Source: Robertmurraya siralis (lineage in GTDB: Bacteria; Bacillota; Bacilli; Bacillales; Cytobacillaceae). Taken from it: a stretch of DNA of 64,000 bases. The translations under genes and the position numbers were made by a program. The notes under the pieces are model-generated. The model searched no databases and was not told the DNA's origin. It saw only the letters and a program-made list of their open reading frames with translations. The DNA is taken from contig NZ_SWLZ01000004.1 in NCBI RefSeq assembly GCF_005502275.1, forward strand, positions 1 to 64,000, read 5' to 3'. This document shows, piece after piece, positions 1-8,119 of the stretch (its first letter is position 1; each line of letters opens with the position of its first letter).

Positions 1-90
1 GAATTAGTGAGTGAATGTGGTGCAGAAGGGAAACCCTTTCAGTTGGCCTTTAAGGCCAAGGCCGGTAAGAGAGGCTTTCAGCCGCAGAGC
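1..90. other. Left-edge segment with short inverted repeats
   Basis: No gene is recognised. Three short dyads lie in a row: 26-30 with 34-38, 43-50 with 52-59 (a near-perfect palindrome around GGCC) and 73-76 with 81-83. Together with the hairpin at 91-116 they could be the 3' part of a structured RNA that begins outside the window, but no known riboswitch consensus was matched. One plus-strand frame is open from base 1 to the TGA near 149, but its translation looks like no known protein. Confidence 0.25.
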
Positions 91-116
91 AAACCACCAG
101 TTCACACTGGTGGTTT
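91..116. terminator. Hairpin at the 3' end of the chemotaxis receptor gene
   Basis: A perfect 10-bp stem (91-100 with 107-116, core ACCACCAG) encloses a 6-base loop containing the receptor stop codon. On the plus strand it is followed by a short T run, so it can act as a terminator for plus-strand transcription and as a weaker one for the minus-strand receptor gene. Confidence 0.6.
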
Positions 117-1592
117 TGATTGGAGTTTCATTAAATTATCAACAGATTGATGGGCATCTGTTACAGAGTTCAGCAATATTTCATGTTGTGCCGTTTGTAC
201 TCCGACTGCCGATGATAATTCCTGTAGTGTGGCGCTGGCTTGTTCAATCACAGCGCTAAATTCACTGAGTGCCTGCTCAATTGATCTGGAGGAGCCCAGG
301 ACATTTTTCGTGAGCGTCTCATATTTGGAGATATCCTCCTTTAGTTGGCGGAATGTAGTTTGAATTTGTGTAAAGGCATGTTGTGTATTGATCGCAAGCT
401 GCAGATTATGATTAATTTTCGTTCTCGTTGACGAGACCGTTTCTGTCACAGCTTTAGTCCCGCCCATCACATGCTGTAGGTTTTCGGAAATATGTGTGGC
501 CGTTTTATGGCTGATTTCTGCAAGTTTTCTTACTTCATCGGCTACTATCGCAAATCCTTTGCCGGATTCTCCAGCTCGTGCAGCTTCAATGGAGGCGTTT
601 AACGCGAGTAGATTTGTTTGATCGGCTATTCCTTGGATTGCCTCTGAAAAATTAACGGTTTCTTTTACTAGCGAGGCTAGTGTTGTTGTTTGTTTTGCAA
701 CCTCTTCCATATTAAAATAGGAAACTTCAAGTCCATCTTTTAACTCGGTTACAAGCAATGCGCCATTATTGGTCACTCCTTGTGCGGCGATTGAATCACC
801 GTGGAGCTTATGAACTAATTCACTTGTTTCCAGAATAACTTGATTTGAATTTTCTAATTCCCTAGTAATTTCTTGAATCGAATCAGTCTGAGTTTGCATG
901 CCTGCGCTAATTTCACTAATTGAATGATTCATTTCTTGCGCGGCTTCATAATTTTCATGACTTTTATGTTTGACAAATTGGATCAAATTTGAGAGGCTAA
1001 CCGTACTTGCATCAACCGTCTTTCTAATTTCTCGATCAAGCAATAACAGCTCCTCTGTTTGTTTTTGTGCTGTGACAATATTTTCAGATAATTTTTTTGC
1101 AATGGACAATTGGAACGCTAACAAAATTGACACTAACAGATAGAGGAGATAGACGGTTGCATAGTTCTTTATATCTAATGGCAATACGGGATGATGCACC
1201 CAAGTAAAGACGCTAATTGCGACAAAACCGAGTATCGCTCCTGACCATAGTACCTTTTTATCCATGTAGATAGCTGCTGTAGCTAGAATAAAGTACAATA
1301 GAACATAGGCAGTAGGAGATACACTATTCGCCATGATAACATACATAACCACAGCGACAAGGAGAACTGCTAAGTATGGAATAATGGTTACGAGCTTTTT
1401 TGTATAATGGAGAAGAGCAATCAGACCCACTCCAAGACCACCGCCGATAATAATAGATAAAATGAGGGCTAATTCCTTTTGCATGACGATGTCTACAAGA
1501 GCGGCCAAAATGACACAGACAAATGTAGCTTTGACTACGAGTGAATTCTTTCTCGTTAAATCCTCCTGTTTAATTTCTGTAATCGTTTTCAT
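102..1592 (-). CDS. Methyl-accepting chemotaxis protein without a periplasmic sensor domain
   Basis: A 496-residue chemoreceptor. Residues about 20-165 form roughly six closely spaced membrane segments with only short loops, and no HAMP domain is obvious. The rest is a long helical cytoplasmic domain with the conserved hairpin tip (GIADQTNLLALNASIEAARA, then GFAIVADEVRKLAE) that contacts CheA and CheW. Lacking an extracellular ligand domain, it probably senses a membrane or intracellular cue. It is divergent from accB and stands where spoIIIAH would be expected in B. subtilis. The ATG start has a GGGAGG ribosome site just upstream on the minus strand. A solo cheW lies 38 kb away. The signal it senses is unknown. 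Confidence 0.9.
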   Translation of the reverse strand: MKTITEIKQEDLTRKNSLVVKATFVCVILAALVDIVMQKELALILSIIIGGGLGVGLIALLHYTKKLVTIIPYLAVLLVAVVMYVIMANSVSPTAYVLLYFILATAAIYMDKKVLWSGAILGFVAISVFTWVHHPVLPLDIKNYATVYLLYLLVSILLAFQLSIAKKLSENIVTAQKQTEELLLLDREIRKTVDASTVSLSNLIQFVKHKSHENYEAAQEMNHSISEISAGMQTQTDSIQEITRELENSNQVILETSELVHKLHGDSIAAQGVTNNGALLVTELKDGLEVSYFNMEEVAKQTTTLASLVKETVNFSEAIQGIADQTNLLALNASIEAARAGESGKGFAIVADEVRKLAEISHKTATHISENLQHVMGGTKAVTETVSSTRTKINHNLQLAINTQHAFTQIQTTFRQLKEDISKYETLTKNVLGSSRSIEQALSEFSAVIEQASATLQELSSAVGVQTAQHEILLNSVTDAHQSVDNLMKLQSKPPV

Positions 1593-1630
1593 CCTATTCC
1601 TCCCTGCTTTTTTCTTCTAAAATAATTTTC

Positions 1631-1658
1631 GCTATAATTGTAAAAAAATCCTTTTCAA
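1631..1658 (-). promoter_or_regulatory. Possible sigma-A promoter of the receptor gene
   Basis: On the minus strand, TTGAAA (1653-1658), a 16-base spacer and TATAGC (1631-1636) lie 40-65 bases upstream of the receptor start. No sigma-D type motility promoter was evident. Confidence 0.35.
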
Positions 1659-1820
1659 AAATGTAATTTCATAATTGAAATATTCGATAGGAACAATTCC
1701 GACTCAGACATTATTGGCATACGTCTTCCTGCTTTATGTATTAGCCTCATGAAGAGTTTAAACATCTCCTTCATTATCTTAATTTTGAGGAACTGAAAAT
1801 GATTGAAAAAAATGTAATGA

Positions 1821-1850
1821 TTGAACTTTTGTAAGGTCTTATCGTATAGT
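1821..1850 (+). promoter_or_regulatory. Sigma-A promoter of accBC
   Basis: TTGAAC (1821-1826), an 18-base spacer and TATAGT (1845-1850), placed 45-75 bases upstream of accB. The predicted transcription start (about 1857) falls inside the FapR-like dyad. Confidence 0.55.
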
Positions 1851-1851
1851 A

Positions 1852-1868
1852 TTAGTATCTAGTGCTAA
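1852..1868. promoter_or_regulatory. FapR-like operator overlapping the accB transcription start
   Basis: The 17-base dyad TTAGTATCTAGTGCTAA matches 15 of 17 positions of the symmetric FapR box TTAGTACCTAGTACTAA as I know it. FapR is the malonyl-CoA-responsive repressor of fatty acid and phospholipid genes in Bacillus. Its position over the predicted start site suits repression of acetyl-CoA carboxylase, the enzyme that makes malonyl-CoA. The assignment is by consensus only. Confidence 0.55.
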
Positions 1869-1895
1869 ACTTTAATGTGAATAGGAGTGTCATAA

Positions 1896-2387
1896 ATGTT
1901 AAAGGTACAAGAAATTCGTGAACTAATTAAACTTGTAGATCAATCCAATTTAGATGAGTTTGTATATGAAGTTGATGATTGCAAAATTAAAATGAAAAAA
2001 AATCACGGAGGTGTAGTTGCTGTTTCAGCATCACCTGTTGTTGAACCGGCAGCCGTCGATGCAGCGCCAAAACCACAGGTGGTTCAAGCTGACAAGGAAG
2101 TTGAAGTAAAAGAAACGAAGGATGCACCTGTCTCCGTCGATGAAAGCTTACATAAAATAACCTCACCGATGGTTGGTACTTTTTATCATAAACCATCACC
2201 TGAAGCGGAGCCCTATGTAAAAGTAGGGAGCAAAGTTACCAACGATTCGATCGTTTGTATTGTTGAAGCAATGAAATTATTTAATGAGATTGAAGCAGAA
2301 GTAAATGGGGAAATCGTGGAGATCCTTGTGAAAGACGGCCAATTAGTAGAGTATGGTCAACCACTATTTTTGGTAAAGCCTGAATAA
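1896..2387 (+). CDS. accB: Acetyl-CoA carboxylase biotin carboxyl carrier protein
   Basis: A 163-residue protein of usual BCCP length. It has an N-terminal helical segment (1-35), an Ala/Pro/Val-rich linker (about 40-80) and a C-terminal biotinyl domain in which EAMKLFNE carries the biotin-accepting lysine, Lys127. It shuttles the carboxyl group from biotin carboxylase (AccC) to the AccAD carboxyltransferase in the first committed step of fatty acid synthesis. AGGAG precedes the ATG, and accC follows after 14 bases, so the two form an operon. The promoter overlaps a FapR-like box. It could also serve the PccB-type carboxyltransferase at 36.6 kb, which has no carrier gene next to it; that is inference. 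Confidence 0.97.
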   Translation: MLKVQEIRELIKLVDQSNLDEFVYEVDDCKIKMKKNHGGVVAVSASPVVEPAAVDAAPKPQVVQADKEVEVKETKDAPVSVDESLHKITSPMVGTFYHKPSPEAEPYVKVGSKVTNDSIVCIVEAMKLFNEIEAEVNGEIVEILVKDGQLVEYGQPLFLVKPE

Positions 2388-2401
2388 GGAGCGAAGCGAA
2401 A

Positions 2402-3754
2402 ATGATAAAAAAATTATTAATTGCCAATCGAGGAGAAATTGCTGTCCGCATCATACGTGCCTGCCGGGAATTAGATATTGAATCAGTAGCTGTATATTCT
2501 GAAGCGGATAAGGATGCCCTCCATGTTCAGCTTGCTGATGAAGCATATTGTATCGGGCCAACATTGTCAAAGGATAGCTATTTGAATTTTACGAATATCA
2601 TCAGTGTGGCAAAACTTACCGATTGCCAGGCGATTCACCCTGGATACGGATTTTTAGCTGAAAATGCAGCTTTTGCAGAGCTTTGTCGAGAGTGCAATAT
2701 TATATTTGTAGGTCCGACTCCGGAAGCGATTACAAAAATGGGAACAAAGGATATTGCAAGAGAAACGATGAAGGAAGCAGGAGTTCCGATTGTTCCAGGA
2801 TCGCAAGGAATTATTAAAGATGAATCCGAGGCCATTCAGCTTGCCGAAGAAATTGGCTATCCTGTTATTATCAAGGCAACTGCAGGCGGTGGTGGAAAAG
2901 GAATTCGCGTTGCACGTAATGAAGCTGATTTAATTAAAGGAATAAATATAACTCAACAAGAAGCGCTCACTGCTTTTGGCAATCCTGGAGTATATATTGA
3001 GAAATATATAGAAGATTTTCGCCATGTCGAAATTCAAGTTTTAGCAGATAATTTTGGCAATGTTGTTCATTTAGGCGAGAGAGATTGTTCGATCCAACGA
3101 AGACTGCAAAAGCTTTTAGAAGAAACTCCTTCCCCAGCCTTAGATAGTGAAATTCGAGAAGAAATGGGTAATGCGGCTGTAAAAGCGGCTAAAGCAGTTG
3201 ATTATACTGGTGCAGGTACGATAGAATTTATATATGATTATCGAAATCGCCAATTTTATTTCATGGAGATGAATACGCGAATTCAAGTTGAACATCCAGT
3301 AACAGAGATGGTCACAGGAGTCGATCTCATAAAAGAACAAATTAAAGTTGCTTCTGGGGAAGCATTGAAATTTCAGCAGGAAGAAGTCGAATTTAATGGA
3401 TGGGCGATTGAATGTCGAATCAATGCAGAGAATCCAGAAAAATCTTTTATGCCTTCTCCTGGTAAAATTGAGATGTATCTTCCACCAGGCGGATTGGGAG
3501 TTAGGGTGGATTCGGCGGCATATCCAGGATATGCGATCCCTCCATTCTACGACTCGATGATTGCAAAGGTAATTACTTATGGAAGTACAAGAGAAGAAGC
3601 TATTTCGAGAATGAAAAGAGCATTGAGCGAGTTTGTCATTGAAGGGATCCATACAACCATTCCCTTCCACTTGAAATTGCTTAATCACGAGAAATTCGTG
3701 GAAGGTGATTTCAATACGAAATTTCTAGAAATGTATGATGTTATGAAATCTTAA
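2402..3754 (+). CDS. accC: Acetyl-CoA carboxylase biotin carboxylase subunit
   Basis: A 450-residue ATP-grasp enzyme that carboxylates biotin on AccB with ATP and bicarbonate. Visible are the N-terminal preATP-grasp start ([17 protein letters not shown]), the glycine-rich ATP loop ([11 protein letters not shown], about residues 159-169) and the metal and bicarbonate site region ([16 protein letters not shown], about 287-302). Length is normal for AccC. It is co-transcribed with accB and followed 23 bases later by the Asp23-family gene, the usual Bacillus order. Confidence 0.97.
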   Translation: MIKKLLIANRGEIAVRIIRACRELDIESVAVYSEADKDALHVQLADEAYCIGPTLSKDSYLNFTNIISVAKLTDCQAIHPGYGFLAENAAFAELCRECNIIFVGPTPEAITKMGTKDIARETMKEAGVPIVPGSQGIIKDESEAIQLAEEIGYPVIIKATAGGGGKGIRVARNEADLIKGINITQQEALTAFGNPGVYIEKYIEDFRHVEIQVLADNFGNVVHLGERDCSIQRRLQKLLEETPSPALDSEIREEMGNAAVKAAKAVDYTGAGTIEFIYDYRNRQFYFMEMNTRIQVEHPVTEMVTGVDLIKEQIKVASGEALKFQQEEVEFNGWAIECRINAENPEKSFMPSPGKIEMYLPPGGLGVRVDSAAYPGYAIPPFYDSMIAKVITYGSTREEAISRMKRALSEFVIEGIHTTIPFHLKLLNHEKFVEGDFNTKFLEMYDVMKS

Positions 3755-3777
3755 TACAAATATAGGAGGACTCGGAT

Positions 3778-4182
3778 ATGAGCGAAAACTTATTGGAAAT
3801 GAGTCAAGGTCAAACTGGGCTTGGAAAAATAGAAATTGCTCCAGAGGTTATAGAAGTCATTGCTGGAATTGCCGCTTCAGAGGTTGAAGGCGTTTCACAA
3901 ATGCGCGGAAGCTTTGCAACGGGTGTGGTGGAAAGATTAGGAAAGAAAAATCATGGAAAAGGCGTAAAAGTGGAACTTACTGAAGACGGGATTAAAGTCG
4001 ATGTCTACTGTTTGATGAAATTTGGGATCTCTATTCCAACGGTAGCTGGAAAGGTTCAGGATAATATCCGTCAAGCTTTACTAAATATGACTGCACTTGA
4101 GGCTGAAGAAGTGAATGTTCATATTGTTGGAATCCAATTTGACAATCCGAAACAAGAAGCGGAAACTGAGCAAGAAATGTAA
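3778..4182 (+). CDS. yqhY: Asp23/Gls24 family envelope stress protein (YqhY-like)
   Basis: A 134-residue protein of the Asp23/Gls24 family. The conserved core spans about residues 15-125 (GKIEIAPEVIEVIAGIAASE near the start, then a VHIVGIQF strand). It has no membrane segment. In B. subtilis YqhY is encoded with accBC and has been linked to control of acetyl-CoA carboxylase activity. The same linkage is kept here, with the AGGAGG ribosome site 23 bases after accC and a strong terminator right after the stop. It is therefore probably the last gene of the accB-accC-yqhY operon. Confidence 0.9.
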   Translation: MSENLLEMSQGQTGLGKIEIAPEVIEVIAGIAASEVEGVSQMRGSFATGVVERLGKKNHGKGVKVELTEDGIKVDVYCLMKFGISIPTVAGKVQDNIRQALLNMTALEAEEVNVHIVGIQFDNPKQEAETEQEM

Positions 4183-4192
4183 TGGCACAATG

Positions 4193-4231
4193 AAAAAAAC
4201 CAGAGACGAAAAGTCTTTGGTTTTTGTTTTC
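4193..4231 (+). terminator. Intrinsic terminator of the accBC-yqhY operon
   Basis: A stem of about 10 bp (AACCAGAGAC paired with GTCTTTGGTT, one G-T pair) with a short loop is followed by a T-rich tract, starting just after the yqhY stop. Confidence 0.85.
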
Positions 4232-4616
4232 TTTTTAGAAAATGCCTCCGGGCTTTTTTAAAAATCTGTCAAAAGAGATTAACCTGACATAATAACGGCT
4301 ATAGTGAAGGATAAGATTAAAAATTCCACAAATTCTAACTTTAAAGCTGGTACAGGAGCCCAGTTGAAAGGCATTTAAAATAAGAGGTGATCTGCCGTGA
4401 TCACAAATATTGACCTCACAATAATATTGTTTAACATAGCCCTTTGTTATGCTATTATTTTTAATGACTTATAGAAAAGCAATGAAACTTGTTAGAGTGG
4501 CTTAATCCTATTGGCAAAATAGGAAGCTCATTTATTCCACTCACTTCAGCCATTAAGGTTACGAAGTTTAACGATATAAGTTCCATCTAAAACATCCTAA
4601 AAGGAGTAGAAAATAA
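4232..4616. other. Intergenic region upstream of nusB with a repeat fragment and hairpin
   Basis: No convincing gene. At 4422-4442 the sequence ATATTGTTTAACATAGCC matches the right end of the inverted-repeat family seen elsewhere in the window. A 25-codon frame starts at GTG 4397 behind GAGGTGATC and ends at 4474; it is hydrophobic, but it overlaps the repeat fragment. At 4495-4542 a nested hairpin (GAGTGG with CCACTC outside, TCCTATT with AATAGGA inside) precedes nusB and could be a leader structure. Confidence 0.3.
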
Positions 4617-4997
4617 ATGAAAAGAAGAACAGCTAGAGAAAAGGCGTTGCAGGCGTTGTTCCAAATTGACGTAAGTGATGTAGAGCCGAAGGATGCGATT
4701 GCTCATGTCCTTGAAGGAGTACGGAATGATGATTATTTATTAAAATTAGTTTTGGGCGTTGTTGAAAACAAAGAAGAAATTGACGGAATTTTGCAGAAGA
4801 ATCTTGAAAATTGGACGCTTGAACGGTTAGCGATTGTCGATCGTAACATTTTGCGTCTTTCAGCATATGAACTTTTGTATTGCAAAGAGGACGTTCCGAC
4901 GAAAGTGGCTATTGATGAAGCGATTGAAATTGCCAAAATCTATGGAGATGATCAATCGAGCCGGTTTATCAATGGAATATTATCAAAGATTCATTAA
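4617..4997 (+). CDS. nusB: Transcription antitermination factor NusB
   Basis: A 126-residue all-helical NusB protein starting MKRRTAREKALQALFQIDVS, with the family C-terminal segment RLSAYELLYCKEDVPTKVAI followed by EAIEIAKIYGDDQSSRFING. NusB with NusE (S10) binds boxA RNA to promote antitermination on rRNA operons. AAGGAG lies 9 bases before the ATG. In Bacillus it is normally followed by folD; here only 41 bases separate it from xseA. Confidence 0.97.
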   Translation: MKRRTAREKALQALFQIDVSDVEPKDAIAHVLEGVRNDDYLLKLVLGVVENKEEIDGILQKNLENWTLERLAIVDRNILRLSAYELLYCKEDVPTKVAIDEAIEIAKIYGDDQSSRFINGILSKIH

Positions 4998-5038
4998 CGG
5001 ATTGTAACAAGTTTTGCTTGTGAAAAAGGGGTTTTTTT

Positions 5039-6388
5039 ATGAAGGAAAAGCGCTACCTTACTGTCGCAGCCTTAACGAAATATATAAAAAGAAAATTTGA
5101 TGCCGACCCCCATTTACAAGGAGTACATGTAAAAGGGGAGATTTCCAATTTTAAACAGCATTCAAGTGGGCATATGTATTTTACCTTAAAGGATGATAAA
5201 GCAAGAATATTGGCAGTAATGTTTTCCAGCGATGCGCGTGCGATGAAATTCATTCCTGAGAATGGGATGAAGGTTCTGATTACCGGTAACATAACCGTGT
5301 ATGAGCAAAGCGGACAATATCAAATATATGTTAAGAACATGCAGCCTGACGGTATTGGTGAACTATATTTGGCATATGAACAGCTAAAAGAGAAATTAGA
5401 AAAAGAAGGATTATTTTCACCTGCCCATAAAAAACCACTCCCAAAATATCCAAAAACAATTGGAGTTATTACTTCACCAACAGGTGCGGCTGTCCGAGAT
5501 ATCATTACAACGATAAAAAGGAGATATCCTGTTGCCAGCATCCTCATTTTTCCCGCAATTGTTCAAGGAGATCAAGCGCCAAATTCGATTGTAAACGCCA
5601 TTAAAACAGCGAATGAAATGGATGAAGTCGATTGTTTAATTGTGGGCCGCGGCGGTGGCTCGATAGAGGAATTATGGGCGTTCAATGAGGAAATAGTTGT
5701 TAGAGCGATCTATACTTCGACGCTCCCTATTATTTCAGCAGTTGGACATGAAACTGATTTTACGATAGCTGACTTTGTTGCTGATATGCGCGCTCCTACC
5801 CCGACGGGAGCCGCTGAATTAGCAGTACCACATGTAGATGAATTGATGGAGCGGATATTGACGAGACAAACGAGAATGCTGAGGGTTATGAAAGAGCGGG
5901 TTCATTATGCACAAGAACGCCTAAAGCGAATTGAACGTTCTTATGCATTTCGTTATCCAAGACGAGCATACGAGCAGAAGATGGAGCAGGTTGATAGAGC
6001 AACAGAGCGTCTTGTAAAGGGTGCGGAAAAACAATTTTTAACCCAGAAAGAAGCCTATTTAAACTTAAATCGCCGTATTGAAAGACATAAACCACGTGAG
6101 CTGTTAAAAGAAGCAAGGGAACAGCATGAAAAAGCTGAAAAGCAAATGAACCGCGTGATGACAGCTATTTTGGCAGACAAACAGAAGGATTTTAGACAGA
6201 TGCTTACAACACTTGAAGCGTTAAGTCCATTGAAGGTAATGGAACGGGGCTATAGTCTTGTCTACGATGATAGTGGCAAACTAGTAAAAAGTGTGAATGA
6301 CTTTTCAAAGGAAGATCAACTGACCGTCCGGATGTCAGACGGATCGATTCAGTGTCAAGTCCTGAATGTTGAGGGGAAGGAGAGTTAA
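5039..6388 (+). CDS. xseA: Exodeoxyribonuclease VII large subunit
   Basis: A 449-residue catalytic subunit of exonuclease VII, which degrades single-stranded DNA. It has an N-terminal OB-fold (about 5-100), the nuclease region with the [16 protein letters not shown] motif and [20 protein letters not shown] at about 235-260, and a long C-terminal coiled coil that binds XseB. Full length. AAAAGGGG precedes the ATG at short spacing. It overlaps no gene and leads directly into xseB (2-base gap), so the two are translationally linked. Confidence 0.96.
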   Translation: MKEKRYLTVAALTKYIKRKFDADPHLQGVHVKGEISNFKQHSSGHMYFTLKDDKARILAVMFSSDARAMKFIPENGMKVLITGNITVYEQSGQYQIYVKNMQPDGIGELYLAYEQLKEKLEKEGLFSPAHKKPLPKYPKTIGVITSPTGAAVRDIITTIKRRYPVASILIFPAIVQGDQAPNSIVNAIKTANEMDEVDCLIVGRGGGSIEELWAFNEEIVVRAIYTSTLPIISAVGHETDFTIADFVADMRAPTPTGAAELAVPHVDELMERILTRQTRMLRVMKERVHYAQERLKRIERSYAFRYPRRAYEQKMEQVDRATERLVKGAEKQFLTQKEAYLNLNRRIERHKPRELLKEAREQHEKAEKQMNRVMTAILADKQKDFRQMLTTLEALSPLKVMERGYSLVYDDSGKLVKSVNDFSKEDQLTVRMSDGSIQCQVLNVEGKES

Positions 6389-6390
6389 AG

Positions 6391-6618
6391 GTGGAAGAAA
6401 AAATGACGTTTGAAGAAGCGATGAAAAATCTCGAAGATATTGTGGAAAAGCTTGAAGAAGGAGATGTGCCGTTAGAAGAAGCAATCGCAATTTATCGAAA
6501 AGGAATGGAGCTTTCTAAGCTGTGCCACGATAAACTAAAAGATGTTGAAGAACAATTGACACAAATTATTACAGAGGATGGGAAAAAGCAGGAGTTTTCC
6601 ATCCAAGAGGAGGAGTAA
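6391..6618 (+). CDS. xseB: Exodeoxyribonuclease VII small subunit
   Basis: A 75-residue acidic helical protein ([20 protein letters not shown], then [14 protein letters not shown]), the regulatory partner that binds the XseA coiled coil in multiple copies. The GTG at 6391 lies just after the xseA stop, with GGAGAG overlapping the end of xseA; an ATG at 6403 is the only alternative. The next gene starts one base after its stop. Confidence 0.94.
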   Translation: MEEKMTFEEAMKNLEDIVEKLEEGDVPLEEAIAIYRKGMELSKLCHDKLKDVEEQLTQIITEDGKKQEFSIQEEE

Positions 6619-6619
6619 A

Positions 6620-7501
6620 GTGGAGCTTTTAGCATCTTTTATGCAAAAACATAAAGAGCTCCTCGAGCAGCAATTACGGACAAGTGTGATGCAAATGAAG
6701 GCCCCAGAGATTATAAAAGAATCCATGTTATATTCTTTGGAAGCTGGCGGGAAAAGAATTCGACCGATGCTCTTATTTGCCACAATTGATGCATTCGGGG
6801 ATAAAGTTGAAAAAGGGTTACTGACTGCAGCAGCAATTGAGATGGTTCATACATATTCTTTGATTCATGATGATCTCCCAAGTATGGATAACGATGATTT
6901 AAGAAGAGGCAGACCGACAAATCATAAAGTTTATGGGGATGCTTTTGCGATTTTAGCAGGGGATGCCCTACTAACTTATAGCTTCCAATTAATTGCCGAG
7001 ACAGCTGAGGTAGGGGCTGAAACAAAGCTGAAACTTATACGCGAGCTTTCTGTCGCCGCTGGTGCTGAAGGAATGGTCGGAGGGCAAGTTGCTGATATAA
7101 GCGGAGAAAATCGCCGTTTGACCTTGGACGAACTTGAATATATTCATATTCATAAAACAGGCAAACTGTTAGCCTTTAGCGCTGTCGCAGGAGCTCTCTT
7201 AGCAGGAGCACCGACCGCCATCGTTGAACAATTTAGAAAATTCGCCCATCACTTAGGACTGGCATTCCAAATTCGCGATGATATTCTTGATTTGGAAGGG
7301 AATGAGCAAAAGCTAGGAAAGCGTACTGGCAGTGATACTTTTAATCATAAAAGCACCTATCCTGCACTATTAACTATGGACGGTGCAAAGAAAGCATTGG
7401 TGCAGGAAATTGCGAAAGCGCAAGGCATTCTTCAGGAAACGGGCTTAAATACAGGATTGCTTATGGAGTTAACAGATTTGGTTGCAAATCGAGATCATTA
7501 A
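6620..7501 (+). CDS. ispA: Farnesyl diphosphate synthase (geranyltranstransferase)
   Basis: A 293-residue trans-isoprenyl diphosphate synthase that condenses IPP with DMAPP and GPP to give farnesyl-PP. Visible are the first Asp-rich motif HDDLPSMDNDDLRRG, the HKTGKL segment and the second Asp-rich motif FQIRDDILD. I chose the GTG at 6620 because AGAGGAGG sits just upstream and it abuts the xseB stop; a frame extending back to 6578 would overlap xseB and has no ribosome site. It supplies the quinone, polyprenol and sporulenol precursors and is fed by Dxs encoded downstream. Confidence 0.95.
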   Translation: MELLASFMQKHKELLEQQLRTSVMQMKAPEIIKESMLYSLEAGGKRIRPMLLFATIDAFGDKVEKGLLTAAAIEMVHTYSLIHDDLPSMDNDDLRRGRPTNHKVYGDAFAILAGDALLTYSFQLIAETAEVGAETKLKLIRELSVAAGAEGMVGGQVADISGENRRLTLDELEYIHIHKTGKLLAFSAVAGALLAGAPTAIVEQFRKFAHHLGLAFQIRDDILDLEGNEQKLGKRTGSDTFNHKSTYPALLTMDGAKKALVQEIAKAQGILQETGLNTGLLMELTDLVANRDH

Positions 7502-7533
7502 TCTCCTTTATATGGGTGGCATAAATCTGCATT

Positions 7534-7562
7534 TTTACTAAATGGAATTTCTATGTTATAAT
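7534..7562 (+). promoter_or_regulatory. Sigma-A promoter of the RNA upstream of dxs
   Basis: TTTACT (7534-7539), a 17-base spacer and a perfect TATAAT (7557-7562) lie just after ispA and about 560 bases before dxs, pointing to a non-coding transcript or a long leader. Confidence 0.6.
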
Positions 7563-7566
7563 ACAG

Positions 7567-7745
7567 ATTGATTTTGTCTAAATATTTATTTTGCTACATA
7601 GACTGAACGTAAACAAACACTTTCTCTATGTAAATGCAGTAGTGAGAGAGGGCGAAGTGAGGTATATCAACCTCCATCCCTTTATTATCCAAGCTGCGGT
7701 AGTGAAAAGGACCGTGTAAAATAAATAATTTGTTTTAAATGGAAT
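7567..7745 (+). ncRNA. Structured RNA candidate, possibly 6S RNA
   Basis: An AT-rich closing stem pairs 7580-7594 with 7717-7731. Inside it are TACATAGA/TCTATGTA (7595-7602 and about 7620-7630) and a composite hairpin at about 7634-7695 with GAGGG/CCCTT and GAGGT/ACCTC stems. The 3' side reads GCTGCGGTAG. A consensus promoter precedes it and no open frame fills it. The size (about 180 nt), the long closing stem and the unpaired centre are 6S-RNA-like. I did this by eye, so the family assignment is tentative; a dxs leader is the alternative. Confidence 0.4.
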
Positions 7746-7814
7746 TTGCGAAGCAGACGCAGAATTTCTATTAGAGACAATAAGCAAAAAGTCTAAATTG
7801 ACATGAAGTCAGTT

Positions 7815-7852
7815 CAGCCGTTATCACTTTTGTGCTAGCGGTTCTTTTTTCA
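7815..7852 (+). terminator. Terminator-like hairpin upstream of dxs
   Basis: GCCGTTATCAC pairs imperfectly with GTGCTAGCGGT across a TTTT loop and is followed by a run of six T. It ends the upstream RNA unit or could work as an attenuator for dxs. Confidence 0.55.
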
Positions 7853-8055
7853 AGGCTATGTTATATATGATCTAGTTGATTTATGGCTCATCTGCGTAAG
7901 CAACCCTTGGTTTCTTATGTCTTTGAAGCTTAGCTTAAAAGCTGATTCTGACTTTGAGAAAATGCTAGGATTAAGCTTTTTTCTTCTTCGCTTCATCGAG
8001 TCAGAACTATAATAAGCCCAAAATGCATGAGCAACCATATTTAACACAGCTTTTT
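7853..8055. repeat. Inverted-repeat element, long variant (copy 1)
   Basis: The left end AAGGCTATGTTATATATG and the right end CATATTTAACACAGCTTTT are imperfect inverted copies, each followed inward by a TTTATGGCTCAT-like or ATAAGCCCAAAATGCAT-like block. The same ends and GGCTCAT/GAGCCC blocks recur near 35.0 and 63.7 kb. This copy carries extra internal sequence (about 200 bp in all) and has no convincing gene. It lies directly upstream of dxs. Confidence 0.55.
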
Positions 8056-8119
8056 TTAGAAAGACAATCCGAAATCGGAATTAGTAATCCGAAAAAGAAA
8101 TGAAAGTGAGTGGTCCGTT

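Noticed and set aside
7798-7826. TTGACA followed 17 bases later by TTATCA upstream of dxs
   Set aside because: The -35 is perfect, but the -10 match is poor and overlaps the terminator-like stem; not called as a promoter.
7856-8047. 63-codon minus-strand frame upstream of dxs
   Set aside because: It lies entirely within the inverted-repeat element, has no ribosome site and resembles no protein.
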